A DNA stretch of 64,000 nt from Paracoccus solventivorans (GTDB taxonomy: Bacteria; Pseudomonadota; Alphaproteobacteria; Rhodobacterales; Rhodobacteraceae), in assembly GCF_900142875.1 (NCBI RefSeq), contig NZ_FRCK01000001.1:434001-498000 (forward strand), given 5' to 3'. Below are positions 7,384-14,847 of this stretch, piece by piece. The notes beneath the pieces were generated by a model. That model worked only from the letters and a program-made list of their open reading frames with translations. It was not told where the DNA came from and ran no database searches. Every line of letters starts with the position of its first letter. Within the stretch, counting starts at the first letter, position 1. Made by a program: the position numbers and the translations under genes.

Positions 7384-7802
7384 CCGCGCCATGGTGGGGC
7401 CGGTATGTCGGCCTGCCCTATGTGGACGGCGGACGGGGCCTGCACGCTGTAGACTGTTGGGGCTTGTGCACCCTCATCTACCGCGAGCGGCTGGGGATCG
7501 AGCTGCCCAGCTACGGCGAGATATCGGCCGCGGACCTGCTGCGCATCGCGCGCGCCATCGCCTCGGGGTCCGGCATCGAGGACGGCTGGGCGCCGGTCGA
7601 TGAGCCGCAGCCCTATGACGTGGTGATGATGCGGTCAGGCCGGGGCAGCCGCGCCACGGTGCATGTCGGGATCATGGTCACCACACAGCTGATGCTGCAC
7701 GCCGAGGCGGGCATGGGCAGCGGCGTGGTGCCGGTCAGTCATTACAGCGTCGCGGGACGCATCCTGGGGTATCGTCGCCATGCTTCTTGCCGTCTATCGT
7801 GA
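7362..7802 (+). CDS. NlpC/P60-family tail peptidoglycan hydrolase (gpK-like)
   Basis: A 146-residue cysteine peptidase of the NlpC/P60 family. The catalytic Cys is in 'HAVDCWGLCTLIY' (about residue 32), the catalytic His in 'RATVHVGIMV' (about residue 100), and a polar third residue is expected in the following 'LMLHAEA'. In lambda-like phages gpK occupies this place; it is thought to cut peptidoglycan cross-bridges during DNA entry. It overlaps the previous gene by 22 bases. A GTG at 7380 (VTAPWWGRY) is a possible alternative start that would reduce this overlap to 4 bases. It overlaps the next gene by 23 bases. Confidence 0.87.
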   Translation: MPGAVPVTAPWWGRYVGLPYVDGGRGLHAVDCWGLCTLIYRERLGIELPSYGEISAADLLRIARAIASGSGIEDGWAPVDEPQPYDVVMMRSGRGSRATVHVGIMVTTQLMLHAEAGMGSGVVPVSHYSVAGRILGYRRHASCRLS

Positions 7803-10428
7803 GCCATTCTCGTTTCAGCCGGTTGTCCGCAGGCTTCCGGCTGGCGAGACGCTGGCCGCGATGCGCGCGCGGATGCCGGGCCTGCCCGAGGATTTCGACC
7901 AGCGGGGGGTGATCTGCATCGACGGCCATCCGGTGCCCCGGGCGCTGTGGCACGCGGTGCGACCCAAGGGCGCTGTGACCGAGATCACGTTTCATGCGGC
8001 CCCCATGGGCGGCGGGGGCGGCAAGAAAAATCCGCTGGCCACCATTGCGGCCATCGCGCTGACGGTGGTCACCGGTAATATCGCCAGCGGCAAGCTGCTG
8101 GGGGGACTGACCGGCGCCGCTGCTGCCGGGCAGGCAACCGTCGCATCCGTTGCGCTGGCCGCGGGCGTATCGCTGGTCGGGTCTCTGGCGCTGTCGTCAC
8201 TGGTCAAGCCGCCGACGTGGATGGGCGGCAACGATGATCCGCGCCGGCAGGACCGGGGCGCGGCCTCGGCCTCTGGCAACGTGCTGGAGCCCAACGCCGC
8301 CATCCCGCGGGTGATCGGCACCCGCAAGGTCTATCCGCCGATGGCGATGGAGCCGCTGACCTATTTCCAGGGCCCGGACGAGATCGTCGAGGCCGCCTAT
8401 GTGCTGGCCGGGCCGCACCAGCTCGAGGATATCCGCATCGGCCCCGCGCCGGTGGCGTCCATGGCAGACGTCGAGGTCGAAACCCGCGAGGGCTGGCTGG
8501 GCGAGGCCCCGGTCTATCTGCTGTCCCGACAGGGCCGCACCGAGGCGATCAACTCCGAGCTGCGCGCTCACGTGGTGGGTGACGACAACCGCACCATCGA
8601 GAGCCCTGCGGGCGACATCCTGACCGCGCTGCCGCAGCCGCAAGTGTTCGCCACGCGCGAGGCGCCGGACGAACACCAGCTGCAAATCTCGTTTCCGCAG
8701 GGTTTGCAGCTGGCCACCGGCGAAAGCGGCGTGGCGATCCGGGTGCCGCTGCGCATCCGCGCCCGCCGCGTCGGGGATGTTGGCTGGCGCAACCTGCCCG
8801 AGCTGCATTTCCAGCAGCGCCAGCTGGGCCAGATCCGGGCGACGATCCGATTTGCCTGGACCGACGATCCCTCGGGGGCGCCTGCGGCTGCATCGGGGTC
8901 GGGGTGGGTCGAGGCGCGGCGGTTTGCACCCGGCCAGACCGCGCTGCCTGCGGCGGAGGATTGGGCCGCGGACCCGTATTTCGGAACGTCCGGGCCGGAT
9001 TACCTCGATGCTGGCAACACCGGCACCACCGGGGTGCAGCATGTCCAGATGGACCGCTGGACCGCCACCCTGCTGCTGGACCGCGCCGAGTGGCCGCCCG
9101 GGCGCTATGAGTTCGAGATCGTCCGCGGCGCGGCGTTCAAAACTTCGGATTACAACGCCGGCAGCTATCAGTATGGCGGCAGCGTCTGGGATTTCTTCGG
9201 CCGCCGCGGCACGCCGGGCCAGATCGTGATGAGCCGCGACAACGTGGTGGACTCGCTCTATCTGCTGCGCTCGGTGTCGATCTGGGACGAGCACCCGCTG
9301 CCCTCGCGCGACCTGGCGGTGATCGCCATCCGCGCCCGCAACCGCGCCGCAGACCGACTGTCGGTGCTGGCCTCGGGCTGGGTGCGGGATTGGGACGGCA
9401 CCGGCTGGCGCGACTGGACCACCACCAGCAACCCGGCCCCGCATCTGGTCGACGTCTGGACCGGGATGCTCAACGTCGATCCGGTGCCGGACGGGTTGAT
9501 CTGGCACGACCGGCTGCTGGAGTGGCGGGCGCATTGCGCGGCCGAGGGCTATACCGTCGATGCGATCATCGAGGATCGCTCGGTCGATGACGTGGCGCGG
9601 CTGGTCGCGTCCTGCGGCTATGCCGAGCCCTACATGAGCGACCAGTGGGGCGTGGTCTATGATCGGGACACCTCTGCCGAGGCGCCGGTGCAGGTGTTCA
9701 CGGGCCGCAACAGTCAGGGCTTTGGCTGGTCCAAGGGGTTCGCGCGGATGCCGGACGGGCTGCGGGTCAATTTTGCCGAGCAGGTCCGGGACTATGAGCC
9801 GCGCCAGATCAGCGTGTTTCGCCCTGGCCTGTCCAATGACAACGGCCGGGTCGAGCAGGTCGATTACCCGGGGCTGGTCGATTACGACGCGGTGCACCGG
9901 CGCGCGCTCTATGACCAGGCGCAGGCGATCTACCGCTCGACCTTTTACAACCTGACGGCCCCGGCCGAATACCTGCTGAGCCGCCGGGGCGATCTGGTCG
10001 GGATCCAGCATCAGGCGCTGTCGGAATGGGCCGGGTCCGCCCGGGTCGCGGCGGTGCAGCTGGACGGCAACGGCGACACCGTCGCGATCCTGCCCGACAC
10101 GCCGCTGACCATCAGCCAGCGCCCCTACATGGACCAGGTGCCCAACCTCGCGGCCGAGGATCGGCTGGACCTGCTGGGGCTGCGCATGGGGCTGGCAATC
10201 CGTGCCGGCGGCAATGTGGCCATCCACGACGCCACGCAGGACGGCGACTGGATCGACCTGGACCCGCCAGCCCCGGGCGACATCACCGGCGCGCTGGTCG
10301 TCGTCGGGGCATCGGGCCACGTCTACCGGCGGGTGCGGATCATGGACATCGAGCCGGGCGACGATCTGACCGCCCGCATCACCGCGGTGGATGAGGCCCC
10401 GCAGATTTGGAGCATGTTGCATGGCTGA
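7780..10428 (+). CDS. Tail tip / host-specificity protein J, with gpI-like N-terminus
   Basis: An 882-residue protein. Residues 1-75 look like the small ubiquitin-like part of lambda gpI, followed by Gly-rich MGGGGGKKN and a long hydrophobic region (about residues 85-145: two segments with LTVVTGNIASGKLLGG and VALAAGVSLVGSLALSSL). From about residue 150 the sequence follows the TipJ / J family: 'PRVIGTRKVYPPMA', 'ADVEVETREGW', and a large central domain with 'WDGTGWRDW'. J forms the tail tip that contacts the host receptor. The combination suggests that the I and J functions are fused here. Its stop overlaps the next start (8 bases). Confidence 0.85.
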   Translation: MLLAVYREPFSFQPVVRRLPAGETLAAMRARMPGLPEDFDQRGVICIDGHPVPRALWHAVRPKGAVTEITFHAAPMGGGGGKKNPLATIAAIALTVVTGNIASGKLLGGLTGAAAAGQATVASVALAAGVSLVGSLALSSLVKPPTWMGGNDDPRRQDRGAASASGNVLEPNAAIPRVIGTRKVYPPMAMEPLTYFQGPDEIVEAAYVLAGPHQLEDIRIGPAPVASMADVEVETREGWLGEAPVYLLSRQGRTEAINSELRAHVVGDDNRTIESPAGDILTALPQPQVFATREAPDEHQLQISFPQGLQLATGESGVAIRVPLRIRARRVGDVGWRNLPELHFQQRQLGQIRATIRFAWTDDPSGAPAAASGSGWVEARRFAPGQTALPAAEDWAADPYFGTSGPDYLDAGNTGTTGVQHVQMDRWTATLLLDRAEWPPGRYEFEIVRGAAFKTSDYNAGSYQYGGSVWDFFGRRGTPGQIVMSRDNVVDSLYLLRSVSIWDEHPLPSRDLAVIAIRARNRAADRLSVLASGWVRDWDGTGWRDWTTTSNPAPHLVDVWTGMLNVDPVPDGLIWHDRLLEWRAHCAAEGYTVDAIIEDRSVDDVARLVASCGYAEPYMSDQWGVVYDRDTSAEAPVQVFTGRNSQGFGWSKGFARMPDGLRVNFAEQVRDYEPRQISVFRPGLSNDNGRVEQVDYPGLVDYDAVHRRALYDQAQAIYRSTFYNLTAPAEYLLSRRGDLVGIQHQALSEWAGSARVAAVQLDGNGDTVAILPDTPLTISQRPYMDQVPNLAAEDRLDLLGLRMGLAIRAGGNVAIHDATQDGDWIDLDPPAPGDITGALVVVGASGHVYRRVRIMDIEPGDDLTARITAVDEAPQIWSMLHG

Positions 10429-11470
10429 CAGGTCAACATTTAACGGCGCGTCCACCAATGTGCCGTGGCAGGACACCGCCGAGACCCCCGAGGGCTTTGG
10501 CAACCAGTATGCCCGGCACATCACGACGCTGTATGACGCGTCGGCGCTGCCGCTGTCGTCTGTCGGCGGGACGGGCGACAACGTGACCGCGACTGTCGAT
10601 CCCAGCCTCCCCCCGGGTGGGCTGCGCGACGGCATGAAATTCGGGATCACCTGGGCAGCGGCGAACAGCGGACCGATGACGCTCAAGGTCGGGTCGGCTG
10701 CGGCGGTGCCGGTGCTGAGCGCGGACGGGGCTGTTGCCGATCCGGGCTTGGCAGTCTTCGGCGGTCGGGCGCTGCTGGAATATGTCGGCGGGGCGTTTCG
10801 CGTGTTGTCGGGCGGGGCTGGCTCGGGCGGTTCGGCGCGGTATTACTGGCAGTTTACCGCATCGGGGACGTGGACCAAACCTGCGGGGCTGCCTGACAAC
10901 GCCAATGTCACCGTCGAGATGTGGGGTGGCGGCGGTGGCGGTGGCGGTGGCGGCAGCGGCGGTGGTGGCGGATACGTGCGCTGCCATTTTCGGGCGACCG
11001 ATCTACCGTCCAACGTCCCGATCACAATCGGGGCAGGCGGGGCGAGCGGTAACCCTGGCGGAGTAGGCGGGCAGACAACTTTTGGGAGTCTCGGCCGCGC
11101 GTTTGGCGGCGGCGGCTCTGGCCCTTCCACCTCTCGCGGCGGTGGCGGTGGGGGCGAATTGGCCTCTGGCACCTCCGGCGGCGCTAGCGGCGGCGACGGC
11201 GGCGCTATTGGAGGCGGTAACGGCACCGGGAATGAAGGGGGCTATGCCTTAACGATCTATGGCGGTGGCGGTGGCGGTGGCGGCAGCGGCGGTGGTGGCG
11301 GGAAAGCGGTATATGGTGGCGGAGGAGGCGCTGCGGGGGCTGGAAATGCAGCAGGCACCAGTCTTTTTGGAGGCGACGGCGGAACCAGCGGTCAACCCGG
11401 AACAGCGCCGGGCGGTGGGGGTGGAAGAAGCGGCGCGGGTGCCCGCGGCGAGGTGAGGATCTGGATATGA
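10421..11470 (+). CDS. Glycine-rich tail fibre / receptor-binding adhesin
   Basis: A 349-residue protein. The N-terminal 140 residues are a mixed domain that probably attaches to the tip protein. From 'FTASGTWTKPAGLP' (residue 145) the sequence becomes the Gly_rich_2-type fold seen in phage tail adhesins: 'VTVEMWGGGGGGGGGG', 'VPITIGAGGASGNPGG', and repeated Gly blocks up to the end, with few long side chains between them. In other phages such proteins form polyglycine-helix bundles whose loops determine receptor choice. Two identical 41-base stretches encode two of the Gly blocks (see repeat entry). The start at 10421 overlaps the stop of the tip gene. Confidence 0.78.
   Translation: MADRSTFNGASTNVPWQDTAETPEGFGNQYARHITTLYDASALPLSSVGGTGDNVTATVDPSLPPGGLRDGMKFGITWAAANSGPMTLKVGSAAAVPVLSADGAVADPGLAVFGGRALLEYVGGAFRVLSGGAGSGGSARYYWQFTASGTWTKPAGLPDNANVTVEMWGGGGGGGGGGSGGGGGYVRCHFRATDLPSNVPITIGAGGASGNPGGVGGQTTFGSLGRAFGGGGSGPSTSRGGGGGGELASGTSGGASGGDGGAIGGGNGTGNEGGYALTIYGGGGGGGGSGGGGGKAVYGGGGGAAGAGNAAGTSLFGGDGGTSGQPGTAPGGGGGRSGAGARGEVRIWI
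10931..10971 (+). repeat. 41-bp direct repeat, copy 1 (GGCGGT-rich, inside adhesin gene)
   Basis: This stretch is base-for-base identical to 11261-11301. The two copies are 330 bases apart, exactly 110 codons, in the same reading frame. Each is built from GGC/GGT glycine codons with one AGC. Confidence 0.9.
11261..11301 (+). repeat. 41-bp direct repeat, copy 2 (GGCGGT-rich, inside adhesin gene)
   Basis: Identical to the copy at 10931-10971 and in the same codon phase. Recombination between the copies would remove 110 residues of the adhesin without a frameshift. Confidence 0.9.
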
Positions 11471-11925
11471 GACTGGCGCAGATCGACGGCGGCATCGTCG
11501 TCAACGTGATCGAGGCGGACCCGGCGGCAGTGCCGGACTGGGCTGCCGACTGGCCCGAGGCGGCCGAGGCCGGGCCGGGCTGGCTGTGGGACGGCGAAGG
11601 ATTTGCACCGCCGCCCGAACCTGACCCGCCGGAGCCGAACCGCACCGCCATGGCCCTGACCTTTGCGCAGTTGATGATCGGGCTGGTGACCGAGGGCTGG
11701 ATCACCGAGGCCGAGGGCGACGCATGGCTGGACGGCACGCTGCCCGCTCCGGTGCTGGCGCTGATCGCGACCCTGCCCGAAGCCGAGCAATTCCCGGCCC
11801 GCGCCCGCGCAAAACGCCTGATTGAGGCGCAGCGCCTCGACCCGCTGGTCATCGGGCTGGCGCTGGCCGAGGGTAAGACCGACGCCGAGCTGGACGCGTT
11901 CTTCCTGACCTACGCGCAGAGCTGA
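11467..11925 (+). CDS. Phage protein following the fibre gene, possible fibre-associated factor
   Basis: A 152-residue acidic protein. It opens MRLAQIDGGIVVNVIEADP and continues 'PGWLWDGEGFAPPPEPDPP', a beginning common to small proteins behind fibre genes in Rhodobacterales prophages. The C-terminal half is helical (ALTFAQLMIGLVTEGWITEAE, then LPEAEQFPARARAKRLIEAQ). Proteins of this general type may be assembly chaperones for the fibre or virion components; I cannot decide between these. It overlaps the adhesin gene by 4 bases, so it is likely co-translated with it. Confidence 0.65.
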   Translation: MRLAQIDGGIVVNVIEADPAAVPDWAADWPEAAEAGPGWLWDGEGFAPPPEPDPPEPNRTAMALTFAQLMIGLVTEGWITEAEGDAWLDGTLPAPVLALIATLPEAEQFPARARAKRLIEAQRLDPLVIGLALAEGKTDAELDAFFLTYAQS

Positions 11926-11949
11926 TCCTTCCGACACATCATTATCCCG

Positions 11950-11971
11950 CCCGGCCACCGCGCCGGGTTTT
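11950..11971 (+). terminator. Putative intrinsic terminator
   Basis: Arms CCCGGC (11950-11955) and GCCGGG (11962-11967) with a 6-base loop are followed by TTTT. It lies in the 64-base gap after the fibre-associated gene, so the next genes may be read partly from their own signals. Confidence 0.45.
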
Positions 11972-11989
11972 GCCACATGGAGACCCATC

Positions 11990-12355
11990 ATGGCCGTGAT
12001 CTACACCAGCGCGCTGCGCACCACCCGCATGACCGCCACCCGTGACGCCTGCGCGGGCGGCGCGCTACAGCTGCTCGATTCCGGCGGCAACGTGCTGTCC
12101 AGCCATACCCTGTCCCCGACCGGCGGCACCGTGGCCGATGGCGACTGGACGCTGGCCTTTGCCAATGCGACCGCCGCCGCATCCGGCACCGGCACCGCGA
12201 CGGCCGCGCGCATCCGCAACAGCAGCGATGCCGACGTGGCGACCGGGTTGACCGTGGGGCTGACCGACAGCGGCGCCGATGTCGAGCTGCAAAACACCAG
12301 CATCAACGCCGGTCAGGACATCATCATCTCCAGCGCCACCCTGACGGACGGCTGA
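11990..12355 (+). CDS. Hypothetical phage structural protein
   Basis: A 121-residue protein starting MAVIYTSALRTTRMTATRDA. It is Ala, Thr and Ser rich, with alternating hydrophobic residues (ALQLLDSGGNVLSSHTL, WTLAFANATAAASG, VATGLTVGL), consistent with an all-beta fold of the kind found in small tail or decoration proteins. There is no signal peptide and no cysteine in the core. It follows a possible terminator and is 4 bases from the next gene. Similar small beta proteins are frequent in the tail region of Rhodobacterales phages, but I can assign no specific role. Confidence 0.62.
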   Translation: MAVIYTSALRTTRMTATRDACAGGALQLLDSGGNVLSSHTLSPTGGTVADGDWTLAFANATAAASGTGTATAARIRNSSDADVATGLTVGLTDSGADVELQNTSINAGQDIIISSATLTDG

Positions 12356-12359
12356 TCCG

Positions 12360-13646
12360 ATGCCGCCGCCGATCACATCCGGGTTGCTGTGGTCCACGGA
12401 TGTCGCGATTGAGTTCGCAACGTCCGGCCCCGCCGTGCCCGCCATTCCGGTGGCTCGGGCGGCGGGGCCGCTGTATGTGATCATCTCTTATTCGCAGGCG
12501 GTGACCCCCAGCGAGGACGAGCCGACGATATTCTATGTCGGCAGCCCATCCGACAACCTCTATACCGCCAGCCACTTCCACGCGTTCCGAAACTGGGGGA
12601 CCGGAATCGGCATTGCCACGACCCCCGGGCGCGGAATGATGGTCGAACTGCCAGCGCCACCGTCCGATTTCGTCGGCGAGTTCTGGGCGGCCAGCGCCGG
12701 CTCGAACATGGTCAGCTATCTGACGCCCGGCTGGTATATGGACCCGATCCCAGATCACAACCCGGTCGCCACGTCGCATCTGTTTATCGGCTACAAGCCC
12801 CAGGACGCCAATCCGGCCTGGCGCGGCGCCGGCACGATCCGCCGGATGGCGATCTACGATCGCATCCCCTCAGCCGCCGAGCGGGCGCAACTGGTCGAAT
12901 GGGTGCAATCGCAGGGCGCGCCGCTGATCACCGCGACGTTGGCCGCGTCGGACGCCCCCGACACCGCGCGCATCATCGCCTCGGTCCGCTGGCCGACGAT
13001 TACCGCCACCGTGGCAGCGGCAGATGCACCGGACAGCGCGGCGATCCGTGCAACCGTCGGATGGCCGGCCATCATGGCCTGCCTTGCTGCCGCGGATGCG
13101 CCCGATACCGCTGCCGTGTCGATTGCCGTGCCGATCCGCGCCGCGCTGGCGGCCACCGACCCGCCCGACACCGCGGCAATCCGCGCCGGCACCGGCTGGC
13201 CTGCGATCAGTGCCCGGCTTGCCGCGCGGGACGCCCCCGACCGGGCGGCGGTGGTGGTGGCGGTGGCGATCCGGGGTGCGCTGGCGGCTGCCGATGCGCC
13301 GGACCTCGCCCGGATCATTGCCGGCACCGGCTGGCCCGCGATCATGGCGCGCGTGGCTGCATCGGATGCACCCGACCGCGCCGCGATCCGTGCCGCGGTG
13401 CCGATCAGCGCCCGGCTTGCCGCGGGTGACGCCCCGGACAGCGCGCGTCTGTCGGTCGCCGTCCGCATCGGCGCCGTGCTCGACGCGGCGGACGCGCCCG
13501 ACATGGCCCGCATCATCATGCGGCTGTGGTCGCAGTCCTCGCGCTACGCCTATCCTGGCGATCCGCAGGGCGGTGTCGTCGGCCCCTCGGCGCGCGGCGG
13601 CGTGCTGACACCATCCATCCGATCCGGCACTATCACGAGGCCCTGA
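12360..13646 (+). CDS. Fibre-like phage protein with LamG-like domain and nine DAPD repeats
   Basis: A 428-residue protein in two parts. Residues 1-185 resemble a concanavalin/LamG-like jelly roll: strand-like segments end in the typical closing motif 'IYDRIPSAAERAQLVEW'. Residues 190-390 consist of nine units built on the pattern 'A.LAA.DAPD.A.I.A', many followed by 'GTGWPAI'. The rest is a short tail (GDPQGGVVGPSARGG). Similar EAPD/DAPD repeats occur in phage tail-associated proteins and probably form a chain of beta units that spaces a binding domain from the virion. It lies between the fibre module and the BppU-like gene, with tight spacing on both sides. Confidence 0.72.
   Translation: MPPPITSGLLWSTDVAIEFATSGPAVPAIPVARAAGPLYVIISYSQAVTPSEDEPTIFYVGSPSDNLYTASHFHAFRNWGTGIGIATTPGRGMMVELPAPPSDFVGEFWAASAGSNMVSYLTPGWYMDPIPDHNPVATSHLFIGYKPQDANPAWRGAGTIRRMAIYDRIPSAAERAQLVEWVQSQGAPLITATLAASDAPDTARIIASVRWPTITATVAAADAPDSAAIRATVGWPAIMACLAAADAPDTAAVSIAVPIRAALAATDPPDTAAIRAGTGWPAISARLAARDAPDRAAVVVAVAIRGALAAADAPDLARIIAGTGWPAIMARVAASDAPDRAAIRAAVPISARLAAGDAPDSARLSVAVRIGAVLDAADAPDMARIIMRLWSQSSRYAYPGDPQGGVVGPSARGGVLTPSIRSGTITRP
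12925..13530 (+). repeat. Nine in-frame coding repeats (24- and 21-codon units, DAPD motif)
   Basis: The DAPD (once DPPD) codons start at 12951, 13023, 13095, 13158, 13230, 13293, 13365, 13428 and 13491. The spacing is therefore 72, 72, 63, 72, 63, 72, 63 and 63 bases, always a multiple of three. The longer unit differs by an inserted tripeptide around TGW in 'GTGWPAI'. The nucleotide sequence is diverged between units while the protein motif is kept, so the array is old and under selection. Confidence 0.85.
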
Positions 13647-13647
13647 C

Positions 13648-13947
13648 ATGGCGACATTTTACATCAAGCGGGGCGATACAGCCCCAGCCCTGCGCTATGC
13701 GCTGCTGCCCGAGACCGTCGACCTGTCCGGCGCCAGCGTGGCCTTTGTCATGGATGGCCTCGGCCGCCAGCCCGCGCACGTGATCGAGGCAAGACCGGCG
13801 GTGGTGCAATACGACTGGCAGCCGGGCGACACTGATCGCAGCGGGCTGCACCGCGCGGAATTCGAGGTGACCTATTCGGACGGCGCGATCGAGACCTGGC
13901 CGAACGCCGGATACCTGCTGGTGCAGATCAGCGAGGACCTGGGCTGA
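13648..13947 (+). CDS. BppU-like baseplate/tail protein (N-terminal domain type)
   Basis: A 99-residue protein starting MATFYIKRGDTAPALRYAL. This is the usual opening of the BppU N-terminal family (also DUF2479): 'I.RGDT.P.L...L' followed by 'VDLSGASVAFVM', then 'VVQYDWQPGDTD' and 'GLHRAEFEVTYSDGAIETWPNAGYLLV'. In lactococcal phages the domain anchors receptor-binding parts to the baseplate; in Rhodobacterales prophages it is a short separate protein near the tail end of the operon. It starts one base after the previous stop and its stop overlaps the next start by one base. Confidence 0.75.
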   Translation: MATFYIKRGDTAPALRYALLPETVDLSGASVAFVMDGLGRQPAHVIEARPAVVQYDWQPGDTDRSGLHRAEFEVTYSDGAIETWPNAGYLLVQISEDLG

Positions 13948-14237
13948 TGAATAACGACCTGCAGCCCATCGAATTCTGGCTCGCGGTCGCGGCGGCGCTA
14001 ATCGTCAAGGTCAAGACGACAGCTCGCTTTGGCCCCCTGCGCGTCGCAACGACTGTCGCCGTGGCCATCGCCGCCGCCTGGACGATGACGGACTGGACCG
14101 CGCAGACCCTGGGCGTCCCGGTGCCCGTCGCCGCTGCCATCGTCACGCTGACCGCCGAGGGCGTGATGCGCTGGCTGTTGCTGGCGGTGGACGATCCCAA
14201 GCAGGCCATCGATCTCTGGAAATACTGGCGCCGCTGA
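13947..14237 (+). CDS. Putative phage holin (small three-helix membrane protein)
   Basis: A 96-residue protein with three hydrophobic segments: about residues 8-22 (FWLAVAAALIVKV), 32-50 (RVATTVAVAIAAAWTM), and 56-78 (GVPVPVAAAIVTLTAEGVMRW). It ends in a charged tail (DDPKQAIDLWKYWRR). Size, topology and location directly upstream of the endolysin are those of a holin or pinholin. If the endolysin is of the SAR type, a pinholin that only depolarises the membrane would suffice. No family signature is visible, so the call is by topology and context. Confidence 0.62.
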   Translation: MNNDLQPIEFWLAVAAALIVKVKTTARFGPLRVATTVAVAIAAAWTMTDWTAQTLGVPVPVAAAIVTLTAEGVMRWLLLAVDDPKQAIDLWKYWRR

Positions 14238-14241
14238 GCCC

Positions 14242-14263
14242 CCGTCTAACATCCGTCTAACAT
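14242..14263 (+). repeat. Tandem 11-bp repeat (CCGTCTAACAT x2)
   Basis: CCGTCTAACAT occurs at 14242-14252 and again directly at 14253-14263. It is in the gap between the holin candidate and the endolysin, immediately before a terminator-like hairpin, and could be a binding site. Confidence 0.7.
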
Positions 14264-14265
14264 TC

Positions 14266-14290
14266 GCCCCGCCTCGCGCGGGGCTTTTTT
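14266..14290 (+). terminator. Intrinsic terminator between holin candidate and endolysin
   Basis: GCCCCGC (14266-14272) pairs with GCGGGGC (14278-14284) around a 5-base loop and is followed by six T residues. It is one of the best terminator-like structures in the prophage, and it lies only 16 bases before the endolysin start, so it may reduce endolysin expression relative to the structural genes. Confidence 0.65.
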
Positions 14291-14305
14291 CATGGGAAAA
14301 TCAGC

Positions 14306-14842
14306 ATGATAAACCCCTTCGCGACCCTCTGGGAGCGGATCAAATCCCTGTTCGCGACGCCGCAGAAGGCGGCAGCAACCACCGGCACGGCGGCGGTCCT
14401 GGCCGCGGCTGCAGCCTTCGTCGGACCCTGGGAGGGCGAGCGCACCGAGGCGTATCTGGACCGCATCGCCAGCCCGCCGGTGTGGACGGTGTGCTATGGC
14501 GAAACGCGCGGCGTCAAACCCGGGGACCGCTATACCAGCCAGCAGTGCCAGCAGATGCTGATCGCGGCGCTGGCCGACTATCACGCCCCTCTGGCGCGCT
14601 GCATCCCCGCCCTGCCCGACCAGCCGCAAGGCGTGCAGGTCGCGCTGACCAGCTGGACCTACAACGTCGGCCCCACCGCCGCCTGCAGCTCGACGCTGGC
14701 CAGGCTGGCCAACGCCGGCGACTGGCGCGGCGCCTGCAACCAGTTGCCGCGGTGGGACAAGGCCGGCGGCAAGGTGGTGCGCGGCCTGACCAACCGGCGC
14801 GCCGCCGAGCAGAAACTGTGCCTCGAATCCCTGAAAGGTTGA
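14306..14842 (+). CDS. Phage lysozyme (GH24 endolysin) with SAR-type N-terminus
   Basis: A 178-residue muramidase. The catalytic triad can be placed as Glu43 (PWEGERTEAYLD), Asp52 and Thr61 (VWTVCYGET), with the motif spacing of P21/P1 lysozymes apart from a 3-residue insertion before WT. The N-terminus has no cleavable signal. Instead residues 22-40 form a weakly hydrophobic Ala/Gly/Thr-rich segment (ATTGTAAVLAAAAAFVG), which is the signal-anchor-release pattern. Several cysteines (63, 81, 99, 127, 144, 172) could allow disulfide rearrangement on release. It cleaves peptidoglycan at the end of the lytic cycle. It is followed by a small membrane protein. Confidence 0.88.
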   Translation: MINPFATLWERIKSLFATPQKAAATTGTAAVLAAAAAFVGPWEGERTEAYLDRIASPPVWTVCYGETRGVKPGDRYTSQQCQQMLIAALADYHAPLARCIPALPDQPQGVQVALTSWTYNVGPTAACSSTLARLANAGDWRGACNQLPRWDKAGGKVVRGLTNRRAAEQKLCLESLKG

Positions 14843-14847
14843 TCGAC

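Noticed and set aside
8197-10686. Long open frame of 829 codons on the minus strand
   Set aside because: Antisense to the tip protein gene, rich in Arg/Gly/Pro, with no recognisable motif.
12925-13530. Repeat array considered as a CRISPR-like array
   Set aside because: The repeats are in frame, of codon-multiple length, diverged in DNA but kept in protein, and have no unique spacers.
2-14842. Gene transfer agent cluster
   Set aside because: The order with gpM, gpL, gpK and J-type genes, the endolysin and an integrase fits a lambda-like prophage; typical GTA genes after the tape measure (the g12 to g15 set) are not present as such.
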